Assembly (NCBI GenBank): GCA_002454195.1
Contig: DKIJ01000004.1
Location: 77,178 to 141,177 of the forward strand
Direction: 5' to 3'
Origin: Flavobacterium sp. UBA6721
GTDB lineage: Bacteria > Bacteroidota > Bacteroidia > Flavobacteriales > Flavobacteriaceae
Length of the DNA: 64,000 bases
How positions within the stretch are numbered: the first letter of the stretch is position 1; the number at the start of each line of letters is the position of its first letter. The notes beneath the pieces are model-generated. The model was not told the DNA's origin and made no database searches. It worked only from the letters and a program-made list of their open reading frames with translations. Both the position numbers and the translations under genes were made by a program. Shown one piece after another: positions 55,855 through 64,000 of the stretch.

Positions 55855-56685
55855 ATGATAAAAGAAAATATTAAAGTCATTGTTAGTGACTTAGACGGAA
55901 CTTTATTGAACAGTGACCACCGAATTTCAGAATACACTAAACAGGTTTTTAATGAATTATACCGTAAAAATTATCTAATCATTGTTGCTACAGGTCGTCA
56001 TCATCTTGATGCAATGTCAATTGTTTCTTCTTTGGGTTTTCCTGTATATTTAGTTACTTCTAATGGAGCCCGTATCCATGCACCCGATAAAGAATTGATA
56101 TTTGCTACAAATATGGATAGCGAAGCGGTAAAATCAGTGATGCAAATGGAGATCCCTGATGAATATACTTCAGTTCTTTTTAAAGAAAATGTCTGGCAAA
56201 CCAATAAACATGATAGTAAATTATTGGAATTTCAAAAAGAATTAACTTATGTTCCTGAACTAGTTAATTACAAAGAAATGACCGATTTTGAAGCTATAAA
56301 AATATTTTTCAAGCACGATAGTCATGCCAAATTACTGGAGCTTAGAGAAAGTATATTAGAAAAACATCCAGATACTTTTAGTCACGCCTTTAGTTTACCA
56401 CATTGTTTAGAATTCATGAATAAAAATGTGGATAAAAGTGTGGCTATTGGTCAAATTCTTGAAATTGAAGGCTATGAATTTCATCAAACTATTGCTTTTG
56501 GTGATGGTTACAACGACGAAGGAATGTTGAATGCAACGGCCAAAGGCTTATTGATGGGAAATGCACCAGATAGTTTGAAAAATAAATTACCCCATTTGGA
56601 AGTGATTTCTAAAAACCACGAAGATGGAGTTGCTAATTATATTGCAGACAAAATACTCAATAATGTGAGTTTGGAAGCTAAATAA
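55855..56685 (+). CDS. HAD-superfamily Cof-type phosphatase
   Basis: 276 residues from ATG 55855; the in-frame upstream extension to 55828 adds no conserved sequence. Motif I DLDGTLLNS (Asp12 nucleophile region), Cof-type cap domain, motif III Lys in KNVDKSVAIGQ and motif IV FGDGYNDEGML. Hydrolyses sugar phosphates or related small substrates; exact substrate not readable. Confidence 0.9.
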   Translation: MIKENIKVIVSDLDGTLLNSDHRISEYTKQVFNELYRKNYLIIVATGRHHLDAMSIVSSLGFPVYLVTSNGARIHAPDKELIFATNMDSEAVKSVMQMEIPDEYTSVLFKENVWQTNKHDSKLLEFQKELTYVPELVNYKEMTDFEAIKIFFKHDSHAKLLELRESILEKHPDTFSHAFSLPHCLEFMNKNVDKSVAIGQILEIEGYEFHQTIAFGDGYNDEGMLNATAKGLLMGNAPDSLKNKLPHLEVISKNHEDGVANYIADKILNNVSLEAK

Positions 56686-56705
56686 ACTAAAAGCTTCGGA
56701 ATTTT

Positions 56706-56850
56706 TTTTAACCGCAAAGCACACAAAGACTGCGCAAAGCCCACAAAGTTTTACGAAGCTTGCGGTTAAAAATTTAGCCATAGATTAGATAGATAAATAC
56801 AGATTTTTCTTTGTTTACTTTGCGAAACCTCATTACTCTTTGCGGTAAAT
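56706..56850. repeat. Interspersed CTTTGCGG/CCGCAAAG repeat cluster
   Basis: Starts TTAACCGCAAAGCACACAAAG, passes through GCGCAAAGCCCACAAAG and ends CTTGCGGTTAAAAAT (to about 56773), so the ends are inverted. A second partial unit with CTTTGCGA and CTTTGCGG lies at 56817-56850. Related to 17428-17471. Confidence 0.6.
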
Positions 56851-56892
56851 AAAAAGTTTGTATTTTTATTATTTTAGAGAGAGGATACTTTC

Positions 56893-56925
56893 TTTGTTTT
56901 TCTGTCTAAAATAATCCTAAATTTG
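56893..56925 (+). promoter_or_regulatory. Candidate purC promoter
   Basis: TTTG at 56893-56896, 21-nt spacer, TAAATTTG at 56918-56925, which fits the Bacteroidota TTTG/TAnnTTTG promoter. The ATG follows 33 bp later. Confidence 0.55.
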
Positions 56926-56957
56926 CATTCATATTAAATAATCTCAATTCAATTTAC

Positions 56958-57911
56958 ATGAGTAATACAATCACTACCACTAATTTTAATTTTCCTGGTC
57001 AAAAATCGGTTTATAGAGGAAAAGTAAGAGAGGTTTACAATATCAACGACGAATTATTAGTAATGGTGGCAACCGACAGGCTTTCGGCTTTTGATGTGGT
57101 TTTGCCCAAAGGGATTCCTTATAAAGGGCAAATCCTAAACCAAATTGCTACAAAATTCATGGAATTGACTCAGGATATTGTACCAAACTGGTTGATTGCT
57201 ACTCCGGATCCTAGTGTTGCTGTTGGTCATTTGTGTGAGCCATTCAAAGTAGAAATGGTAATTCGTGGGTATTTGTCAGGTCATGCTTCTCGCGAATATG
57301 CTGCCGGAAAAAGAACACTTTGCGGTGTAGCTTTAGCTGAAGGTTTGAAAGAAAATGATAAATTTCCAGAACCAATTATTACGCCTACTACAAAAGCAGA
57401 TAATGGTGAACACGATGCAGATATTTCCAGAGAAGCTATTTTAGCAAAAGGAATTGTGACTGAAGAAGATTATTTGGTTTTAGAAAAATATACCAGAGCT
57501 TTATTTCAAAGAGGAACTGAAATCGCAGCCAGTCGTGGATTGATTTTAGTGGATACGAAATATGAATTTGGAAAAACTAAAGACGGTCAGATTGTATTGA
57601 TTGACGAAATCCATACTCCGGATTCTTCTCGTTATTTTTATGCGGAAGGTTACGAAGAAAGACAGGCAAAAGGAGAGGAGCAAAAACAATTATCAAAAGA
57701 GTTTGTACGTCGTTGGTTAATTGAAAATGGATTTCAAGGAAAAGAAGGACAACAAATTCCTAATATGACTGACGAATATATCGAAACAGTATCCGATAGA
57801 TATATTGAATTATATGAAAATATCATTGGAGAAAAATTTGTAAAAGCAGATATTTCGAACATCAATGAGAGAATAGAGAAGAATGTTGTTGCTTATTTGT
57901 CTAGTTTATAA
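56958..57911 (+). CDS. purC: SAICAR synthetase (phosphoribosylaminoimidazole-succinocarboxamide synthase)
   Basis: 317 residues, the longer form found in Bacteroidota. [11 protein letters not shown] nucleotide-binding start, [36 protein letters not shown], and [14 protein letters not shown]. Joins CAIR and aspartate in purine synthesis. Single gene ended by a strong terminator. Confidence 0.96.
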   Translation: MSNTITTTNFNFPGQKSVYRGKVREVYNINDELLVMVATDRLSAFDVVLPKGIPYKGQILNQIATKFMELTQDIVPNWLIATPDPSVAVGHLCEPFKVEMVIRGYLSGHASREYAAGKRTLCGVALAEGLKENDKFPEPIITPTTKADNGEHDADISREAILAKGIVTEEDYLVLEKYTRALFQRGTEIAASRGLILVDTKYEFGKTKDGQIVLIDEIHTPDSSRYFYAEGYEERQAKGEEQKQLSKEFVRRWLIENGFQGKEGQQIPNMTDEYIETVSDRYIELYENIIGEKFVKADISNINERIEKNVVAYLSSL

Positions 57912-57940
57912 TCTTGATTTAAAAATTTTAAAGACATAAA

Positions 57941-57977
57941 AAAAAAGGTTTGAAAAGTAATTTTCAAACCTTTTTTT
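57941..57977 (+). terminator. Terminator after purC
   Basis: Perfect stem: AAAAAAGGTTTGAAAA (57941-57956) pairs with TTTTCAAACCTTTTTT (57961-57976), GTAA loop. Confidence 0.9.
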
Positions 57978-58106
57978 ATACAACTATTTTAATCTAAAGT
58001 TTATCAAAAAAACATGTAAAATAGATTAGGGTATTTTACTAATAGGGTGTACTTATTTGAAGGATAAAGAAAAATCACTTAACAAAGACAAACCAATCTA
58101 TAAATA

Positions 58107-58544
58107 ATGAAAAAAACTCATGTTGTTTTATCTGAAGTATTTTCAGGAAATCGTTTAATTATCTTTTCTATAGGAGTGATTTATTTTGTCTTTGGGGTAT
58201 TAAAATTTTTTCCAAATTTTAGTCCCGCAGAAGATATTGCAAAAAAAACAATAGATGTTTTAATAAATAATAGCGTTCATTCGGATATTTCATATTTGGT
58301 TTTGGCTATGTGGGAGACCTTAATAGGCTTGTTTTTTATTTTAAATTATAAACAACGAATAACAACAATTTTAGCGATCATCCATTTAAGTTTTACATTC
58401 TCGGTGTTTTTTATTTTTCCGGAACTTTCTTTTAATAAAAGTTCTTTTAGTTTTACTTTATTAGGACAGTATGTGGTTAAAAATATTATTATTGTATGTG
58501 TTCTTATAAATTTGTTAAGAAATAATACAGAAGATAATCATTGA
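58107..58544 (+). CDS. DoxX-like small membrane protein
   Basis: 145 residues, four predicted membrane spans (about 17-36, 62-80, 84-105, 118-138). Segments such as IGVIYFVFGVLKFFPNFSPAEDIAKKTIDVL and AMWETLIGLFFIL resemble DoxX/DUF417-like membrane proteins. Intact, in contrast to the broken DoxX gene at 1140. Function unknown. Confidence 0.65.
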   Translation: MKKTHVVLSEVFSGNRLIIFSIGVIYFVFGVLKFFPNFSPAEDIAKKTIDVLINNSVHSDISYLVLAMWETLIGLFFILNYKQRITTILAIIHLSFTFSVFFIFPELSFNKSSFSFTLLGQYVVKNIIIVCVLINLLRNNTEDNH

Positions 58545-58577
58545 TTTTTATTACTAAACTTAATTTTGAAATTAAGT

Positions 58578-59174
58578 TTATAATTTTTGTAAATACTTAT
58601 CCTGTGTTTTAGATAATAGAATTAAAGCTAAAACAGCTCCTATTGTAGCAAACAACATATCCGATTGCGTGTCCCAAACATCGCCTTGTGTTCCTAAAAA
58701 GGCATCACCGCCTTCTCCAGTTGCTAAAGATACAAACCATTCAATCCATTCGTAAGCAGCGCTAATAGCAAGACAAATACAAACGATGTTGAAATTAAAA
58801 AACTGTTTATTAGCAATTACTTTTTTTCTTATAAATAACTCCCTTATAATCATGGCAGGAATAAAGCCCTGAGCAAAATGACCTACTTTGTCATAATTGT
58901 TTCTACTTTGATGAAATGTTTCTTTAATTGTATCAAAAAAAGGTACTTCGGCATAGGTATAATGTCCGCCAATAAATAAGATTATACAATGAATAAGAAT
59001 TAGAAAGTAAGTAAAATTAGTAAATCTAAATTTGTTATATGTTGCGAGTAAGATTGCAAATCCAATGATTGCAGGAATGATTTCTAGAAAACAGGTAAAA
59101 CTTTCTTTAGGATTGATTATTGACCAGGAAAAGAATCCTATAAAGGTGAGGAGCATTAAATAGATTGACTTCAT
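58578..59174 (-). CDS. DUF2238 (YjdF-type) inner-membrane protein
   Basis: 198 residues, about six membrane spans. Family marks: GGHYTYAEVPFF, YDKVGHFAQGF, AAYEWIEWFVSLATGEGGDAFLGTQGDVWDTQSDML. Function unknown. Same strand as the adhesin operon but behind its terminator, so separate. Confidence 0.88.
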   Translation of the reverse strand: MKSIYLMLLTFIGFFSWSIINPKESFTCFLEIIPAIIGFAILLATYNKFRFTNFTYFLILIHCIILFIGGHYTYAEVPFFDTIKETFHQSRNNYDKVGHFAQGFIPAMIIRELFIRKKVIANKQFFNFNIVCICLAISAAYEWIEWFVSLATGEGGDAFLGTQGDVWDTQSDMLFATIGAVLALILLSKTQDKYLQKL

Positions 59175-59200
59175 AGCTATGGATAAAAAGTAAATGTATA

Positions 59201-59234
59201 AAAAAACCTCGGAATTACTATTTCCGAGGTTTAA
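59201..59234 (-). terminator. Terminator of the OmpA/PorP/adhesin operon
   Basis: AAACCTCGGAA pairs with TTCCGAGGTTT (about 59204-59214 with 59222-59232), 7-nt loop, T-run on the minus strand. Confidence 0.85.
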
Positions 59235-59251
59235 GTTTGATTTGCTTTTTA

Positions 59252-61192
59252 TTAAAGTGCCGTTATAATAAATTCACTTCTTCTGTTCATTTGGTGTTCT
59301 TCTTCAGAACATTTTACTCCATCCGCACATTGGTTAACTAATTGATTTTCTCCGTAACCTTTACCTGTTAATCGATCAGCACTTACACCATTTTTGATTA
59401 ACCAACTGATGGTTGATTTTGCTCTTCGATCTGATAAGGCTTCATTGTATTTATGGGAAGCACGACTATCAGTATGTGAACGAATATCTAATTTCATAGT
59501 AGGAAATTGATTTAGTACATCTAGTATTTTTTCTAAATCAAGAGCTGCTTCGGTTCTAATGTTAGACTTATCTAAGTCGAAATAAATATTTTTGATTCCA
59601 AAACATTTTCCTAAATCATCTCCAATGGTTACTTTACATTGGTCTTTTTCCAGTAGAATAGGTAAGTAGGTTCTACCATTTTCATATGGAATTGTGATTT
59701 GTTTTTCATTGGTACCATAGTCTTCTTTTTCAGCTCTTACCGTGTACATTTTTCCACATTCTACCGTAAAACTATAGTTTCCTTTGTCATCGGTATTGAA
59801 TGTTTTGATAAGATTCATTTTCTTATCAAACAACGTAACTTTTGCATTGGCTAAAGGTAATTTAGAGTCAAGATCTGTTACTTCACCATATAATTCTTGT
59901 TCGCAAGTGAGTTTTCTAGTTTCTAAAAATTTATAAATATCATCATATCCAAGACCACCATCTCTATTTGATGAAAGGAATCCTTTTCTTGTTTTGCTGT
60001 CAATTAAGTATGCAAAATCATCTTTAGAGGAGTTTGCTTCCATTCCAATATTCTGAACCCTATTCAAGGTACCATCATCATTAATTTTTGATACAAAGAT
60101 ATCGAGTCCTCCAACTCCTGGATGCCCGTCAGATGAAAAATAAAGTTCGTTTTCTTCACTCACGAAAGGGAAAGTTTCTCTACCTTCAGTGTTTATAGAA
60201 GGACCTAAATTTACAGGTGTTCCAAAAGAACCATCTTCATTAATTTGTACTTTGAAAATGTCTGACATTCCTAATGTACCCGGCATATCTGATGCAAAGT
60301 ATAATGTTTTTTCATCAGGGCTTAAAGTTGGGTGAGCCGTGCTATAATTATTACTGTCAAAAGGGAGTTCTTGGATATTAGTCCAATTTTCACCATCTAA
60401 TGTAGCTTTATAGATTTTGATTAAAGTAATCCCATTATCATTTTTACCTTTTTTACCATCCATATAATTATTTCGAGTAAAATAAACGGTTTTACCATCT
60501 TTAGTAAAAACAGGAGTAGCTTCATTAAATTTTGAATTTAATTTACGAAAAGCCTTCACTGGATTATTAGGAGACATGTTTTCATCTAAATCAGCACTGT
60601 ACAGGTTAGTAAAATGTTGATCCGTCCAAGTGTGTTTTCTTTGACCTAAACTTCCGGTATCTCTAGCAGATGTAAAAACAACTTTGTTATTGTAGAGACT
60701 AGATCCGTAATCGGAGTATTTAGAATTAATACCTGCATTTTCTATCTTGAATCGACCTGAATTAGCTTTAATTTCATCAAGATAATTAGTGTTTTGTTTG
60801 AAAAGTTTCGCTCTACTATCATTAGCTGAAATTTTATCAAACTCTTTTAGAACTTCATCTGCTTTTTTATTTTCACCAATTGCTCTTAATGATTGTGCGT
60901 AACGGTAATAATAAGTAGGTTCTATTGTAGTTTCGGGCATAGCAAAAAGTTCAGCATACCATTTTACCGCTTTATCTAATTCACCATTAAAATAATAAGC
61001 ATTTCCTATTTTTTGAAACATAGAAGCCGACTTGTACCCTTTTTCGGCAACTTTTTCATAGGTTTTAATAGCGTCTATATATGCATAGTTGTCGTACTTT
61101 TTATCGGCATTAGCCAACTTAGCTTTTTGAGAATAAATGTTAAATGAAAAAACACTTATCATAGCTATACAAAGGAGTATTTTTTTTTTCAT
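59252..61192 (-). CDS. OmpA-family protein with TPR and PD40 propeller
   Basis: 646 residues. Signal peptide about 1-21, TPR-like repeats (about 25-130), WD40-like PD40 beta-propeller (about 165-420; FTKDGKTVYFTRNN, LSPDEKTLYFASDMPG, ENELYFSSDGHPGVGGLDIF), carboxypeptidase-regulatory-like domain (about 435-510), and C-terminal OmpA peptidoglycan-binding domain (about 530-640). This architecture accompanies PorP/SprF and T9SS adhesins in Flavobacteriia. Starts 11 nt after porP. Confidence 0.92.
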   Translation of the reverse strand: MKKKILLCIAMISVFSFNIYSQKAKLANADKKYDNYAYIDAIKTYEKVAEKGYKSASMFQKIGNAYYFNGELDKAVKWYAELFAMPETTIEPTYYYRYAQSLRAIGENKKADEVLKEFDKISANDSRAKLFKQNTNYLDEIKANSGRFKIENAGINSKYSDYGSSLYNNKVVFTSARDTGSLGQRKHTWTDQHFTNLYSADLDENMSPNNPVKAFRKLNSKFNEATPVFTKDGKTVYFTRNNYMDGKKGKNDNGITLIKIYKATLDGENWTNIQELPFDSNNYSTAHPTLSPDEKTLYFASDMPGTLGMSDIFKVQINEDGSFGTPVNLGPSINTEGRETFPFVSEENELYFSSDGHPGVGGLDIFVSKINDDGTLNRVQNIGMEANSSKDDFAYLIDSKTRKGFLSSNRDGGLGYDDIYKFLETRKLTCEQELYGEVTDLDSKLPLANAKVTLFDKKMNLIKTFNTDDKGNYSFTVECGKMYTVRAEKEDYGTNEKQITIPYENGRTYLPILLEKDQCKVTIGDDLGKCFGIKNIYFDLDKSNIRTEAALDLEKILDVLNQFPTMKLDIRSHTDSRASHKYNEALSDRRAKSTISWLIKNGVSADRLTGKGYGENQLVNQCADGVKCSEEEHQMNRRSEFIITAL

Positions 61193-61203
61193 GATAGTAG
61201 TAT

Positions 61204-62112
61204 TTAGAAGAATCTTGGAGTTGTGATTTTATTATTCTTTTTGAAAATTTCATATCTCAAGAAAACTTCATGTGAACCCGAGTTATAATTATCCAATTTT
61301 GTTGTTTCTAAATCGTATCCATATCCAATATATAATGCATCCGATACCTGAAATCCTGCCATAGCACTCGCTGATGCACTCCATCGGTAGGCTAGTCCTA
61401 AAGTAAATTTGTCACTTATCAAGAAGTTACCTGAAACATCCACTTGTAATGGAGACCCTTGAACCATTTTAGTTAATAATGCAGGTTTAAATTTAAGATT
61501 GTAATTTAAATCAAATACATATCCTGCAATGAAATAAAAATTCATTTTCTCTTTATTTACTTTTCTGTCATTATCATTGTAAACGTTAGATTCTAAAAAA
61601 TTTGGGATAGATAATCCTAAATAAGCCTTGTCAGAATGTAGATAAACACCAGCTCCAATGTTTGGAGATATTTTGTTGTTGTATCCTTGCAAATAAGGAT
61701 CTGGCTGTTCAGCATTAAGTTTGTTGATATTCAGATCAAACATGTTTACAGAAGCTTTAATACCAAAAGAAAGTTTCATCGTTTCAGAAGTAGGTACTGT
61801 GTATGATAAGTCTGTTGAAATATTATTTTCTGTAGTTGGTCCAATTTTATCATTGATAATAGAAACTCCTAAACCCATTCTGCTGCTGTTAAAAGGAGTA
61901 TTTATCGAAACTGCATTAGTAGTAGGAGCACCATCTAATCCTACCCACTGAGATCTATGTAAAGCGAAGATACTCATCGCTCCTCTAGATCCAGCATATG
62001 CAGGATTAACGTTTATAGTGTTGTACATGTATTGGGTAAATTGTGCATCTTGTTGCGCATAGCTTACCGCGGCTGTAAACATTAAACCGATTAGTAGTAG
62101 TTTTGTTCTCAT
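61204..62112 (-). CDS. PorP/SprF-family type IX secretion membrane protein
   Basis: 302 residues. Signal peptide about 1-19. PorP/SprF core: QDAQFTQYMYNTINVNPAYAGSRGAMS followed by LHRSQWVGLDGAPTT and repeated beta strands. Family members bind T9SS B-type substrates at the outer membrane. Sits between the adhesin gene and the OmpA-family gene, as for sprB-sprF. Confidence 0.93.
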   Translation of the reverse strand: MRTKLLLIGLMFTAAVSYAQQDAQFTQYMYNTINVNPAYAGSRGAMSIFALHRSQWVGLDGAPTTNAVSINTPFNSSRMGLGVSIINDKIGPTTENNISTDLSYTVPTSETMKLSFGIKASVNMFDLNINKLNAEQPDPYLQGYNNKISPNIGAGVYLHSDKAYLGLSIPNFLESNVYNDNDRKVNKEKMNFYFIAGYVFDLNYNLKFKPALLTKMVQGSPLQVDVSGNFLISDKFTLGLAYRWSASASAMAGFQVSDALYIGYGYDLETTKLDNYNSGSHEVFLRYEIFKKNNKITTPRFF

Positions 62113-62175
62113 TTGGTTTCTTTTTTTTATCCAGAGGCTTGTTTAAAGCCTCTGGTATGTTAGAATTGGAGTTTA

Positions 62176-63999
62176 TTATCTAGTTAGGTATAAATATCCT
62201 TGTTGTTTATTAGGAATTAATTCACCTTGTAAACCAACAGATGTATAATTCAAGATATAGAAGTAAGTACCTGTAGGTAAACCTGCAGATTTATCAATAG
62301 TTACTCTTCCTTCAGAGAATCCTTTGAATGACTTGTCTGAATTATTGTAACCTTTGGTTTCATAAACTAATACTCCCCATCTATTATAGATTTCAACTGT
62401 GTTTTCTGGATAACAAATAGTGTCGTCTATATTGTCGATTTTGAAAACTTCATTTGTATCGTCATTATTAGGTGTAAAAGCATTATGTACAAGTATAGTT
62501 CCACAACCTAATACAATTGCAGCTTCAACAACCGCAGTATCTTCAGCGTGGATTTGGGTTTCATTTGGAGTTAAACCGTCTGCGAAAGCTGTATTTGATA
62601 CTGAACCATTTTCTCTATCAGTTTGAGTTGCTGTATAATTTTCAACAAATTCTTGAGAAGCTCCCGGAGCTAATGTTTCAATAGTAGTATTTAATCCTGT
62701 TAATGGATCAGTGACTAGCACAGCATACAATGTAACATTACCAGTATTTCTCACTTGAATAGTGTAATTAATAATATCTCCTACAGAGCTATAATTCTCG
62801 GTATTAGAAGTTTTGATTACTTCTAGACCAGGATTTTGAGAAAGTGTTGTAACTGTAGGATTGTTGTTTGTAATTTCTGTTCCAGAAATATCAGTCACAT
62901 TATTACCTTTAGGATCTTTAGCTGTAGCAAGGGCTGAGTTGGTTATTTTGCCTGTATCAATATCTGCTTGAGTAATGGTATAGGTTCCTTTGATAGCAGT
63001 ACTAGTGGCACCCACTTCAAGAGTAAGGATTGGATTTCCAGTGATGGTTAAACCAACCATTGGATCGGTAACCACTACATTAGAAAGTGTTGTATTTCCA
63101 GTATTGGTTACTGCAAAAGTGTATGTAATAACATTTCCAACACTACCATTTCCACCTACACTAGCTGTTTTTACTAGAGCAATACTTGGAGATTGATTCA
63201 ATTCCGTGATAGTACAATCAGTACATTCTGGGTTGACAGGACAAGAAGTACAAGGAGTAGGGTCAGACGAAGTATCTGTTACATTATTTCCTTTAGGATC
63301 TTTTGCCGTAGCCAAAGCCAAATTGTAAACTACACCTTTGTTGATATCATCCTGAGTAATAGTATGTGAAGCCGAGAAAGTAGTTGCATCTGTTGCTCCG
63401 GGAGCCAGAGTTGCAATAGGTCCACCAGTTACAGTTGCATTATTATCAGTTACCGTTACGTTAGTTAAGGTTACATTACCAGTGTTTGTTATAACAAATT
63501 TGTATGATACTACATCACCCACATTTGTTTTGCCATCCTGATTGGTATCTACATAAGTTCCGTCTTTAGTGATAGAGATAGATGGAACGTAAACAATAAC
63601 TTTTACAGTAGCATCGTCACAATTATCAGGATTTAATTTTTCACAAATTTTGTAAACCAATTCATAGTCACCAGCAGGAGTACCCGGGGCAATATTTATG
63701 TCAGTATCTACCAATGTGATTCCAGAATTATTGCTACTTACAAAAGAAGTAGTAATTTCTAGTGGATTTACTATGCTACCATTTAAGTAGTCATTACTCA
63801 AGATATTTATTTCTGCATTACCACCATTTATACCATTTATAGGTCCAGCAATATCATCATTTGGATCTATAGGAGAAGAAGCTACAGTCAGCGTGCCATC
63901 TACCTTAGTTACTGTATAGTTTGGATTGTTACCCAAAGTTACTTCGATAGGGTATGTACCTACATTAGAGAACTGAGTGGCTGTAGTTGCTAAAGTATA
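62176..63999 (-). CDS. Large adhesin with type IX secretion B-type C-terminal tail, N-terminus beyond window
   Basis: The frame is open to the window edge. The TTG at 63936 is not a start, since in-frame sequence upstream (TQFSNVGTYPIEVTLGNNPNYT) completes an MBG-type Ig-like repeat. Then come a linker (IDPNDDIAGPINGI), three DUF7507/DUF11-type Ig repeats (about residues 120-215, 245-355 and 365-460 from the TTG), and the gliding-associated C-terminal domain (FTPNNDDTNEVFKID, YNRWGVLVYE, LPTGTYFYIL). Probably SprB-like surface adhesin. Two of the repeats share near-identical ATAKDPKGNNVTD segments. Confidence 0.9.
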   Translation of the reverse strand, partial: YTLATTATQFSNVGTYPIEVTLGNNPNYTVTKVDGTLTVASSPIDPNDDIAGPINGINGGNAEINILSNDYLNGSIVNPLEITTSFVSSNNSGITLVDTDINIAPGTPAGDYELVYKICEKLNPDNCDDATVKVIVYVPSISITKDGTYVDTNQDGKTNVGDVVSYKFVITNTGNVTLTNVTVTDNNATVTGGPIATLAPGATDATTFSASHTITQDDINKGVVYNLALATAKDPKGNNVTDTSSDPTPCTSCPVNPECTDCTITELNQSPSIALVKTASVGGNGSVGNVITYTFAVTNTGNTTLSNVVVTDPMVGLTITGNPILTLEVGATSTAIKGTYTITQADIDTGKITNSALATAKDPKGNNVTDISGTEITNNNPTVTTLSQNPGLEVIKTSNTENYSSVGDIINYTIQVRNTGNVTLYAVLVTDPLTGLNTTIETLAPGASQEFVENYTATQTDRENGSVSNTAFADGLTPNETQIHAEDTAVVEAAIVLGCGTILVHNAFTPNNDDTNEVFKIDNIDDTICYPENTVEIYNRWGVLVYETKGYNNSDKSFKGFSEGRVTIDKSAGLPTGTYFYILNYTSVGLQGELIPNKQQGYLYLTR

Positions 64000-64000
64000 G

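Noticed and set aside
62176-63999. CRISPR-like or tandem DNA repeats
   Set aside because: The repetition is protein-level (Ig-type domains of about 110 residues) with diverged DNA, without regular spacers. No CRISPR array or cas gene was seen in the window.

Overview
The window reads as chromosome of a gliding, AT-rich Bacteroidota of the Flavobacterium type. The evidence is the gldF/gldG gliding genes, a SprB-like adhesin with a type IX secretion tail followed by PorP/SprF and OmpA-family genes, a FecI/FecR/TonB-receptor signalling cassette, TAnnTTTG promoter elements, and almost no Shine-Dalgarno sequences. No rRNA, tRNA or CRISPR array was seen.

Layout. 1-5.6 kb: 3' part of glmM, a broken DoxX gene, and a sigma/anti-sigma/TonB-receptor operon. 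5.8-8.3 kb: a divergent cell-surface cluster (repeat lipoprotein, metzincin-like lipoprotein, beta-barrel). 8.3-19 kb: housekeeping and conserved genes (lipid A-type acyltransferase, rhomboid, SIMPL, DnaJ-KTSC, a CHASE-PAS sensor kinase with response regulator, YchJ, and a VWA/MoxR pair). 19-24.5 kb: a decaying stretch holding a truncated sugar transporter, a LacI regulator with an in-frame stop, and a frameshifted, truncated alpha-L-fucosidase, mixed with intact genes. 46-64 kb: universal stress protein, membrane MutS homologue, dnaN, gldG/gldF, SAM hydroxide adenosyltransferase, phoH, a broken SDR gene, a HAD phosphatase, purC, two membrane proteins, and the OmpA/PorP/adhesin operon, which runs off the right edge.

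The centre (24,532-44,562) is a 20-kb integrative island inserted in the 3' end of mnmE. It is bounded by an 18-bp direct repeat that encodes the last residues of MnmE. Repeated GGGCAACAAA sites lie just inside both ends, and a tyrosine recombinase plus a Zn-ribbon/HTH protein sit at the mnmE side. The island carries a VirE-N/DUF3987 plus double-HTH module but no relaxase or transfer genes. Its main cargo is one long minus-strand operon: XRE regulator, hsdM, two unknown genes, hsdS, a DUF3800 gene, a small possibly nuclease-like gene, hsdR and an Abi_2/HEPN gene. This is a type I restriction system with two extra gene pairs inserted between its own subunits, and it is the best candidate here for an undescribed composite defence system. 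The left end carries a staphylococcal-type nuclease, an HNH nuclease, small conserved unknowns, and a 1.1-kb non-coding, G-skewed, repeat- and hairpin-rich stretch.

Five chromosomal genes are disrupted by nonsense mutation, frameshift or deletion. This points to ongoing gene loss, or in part to sequencing error.
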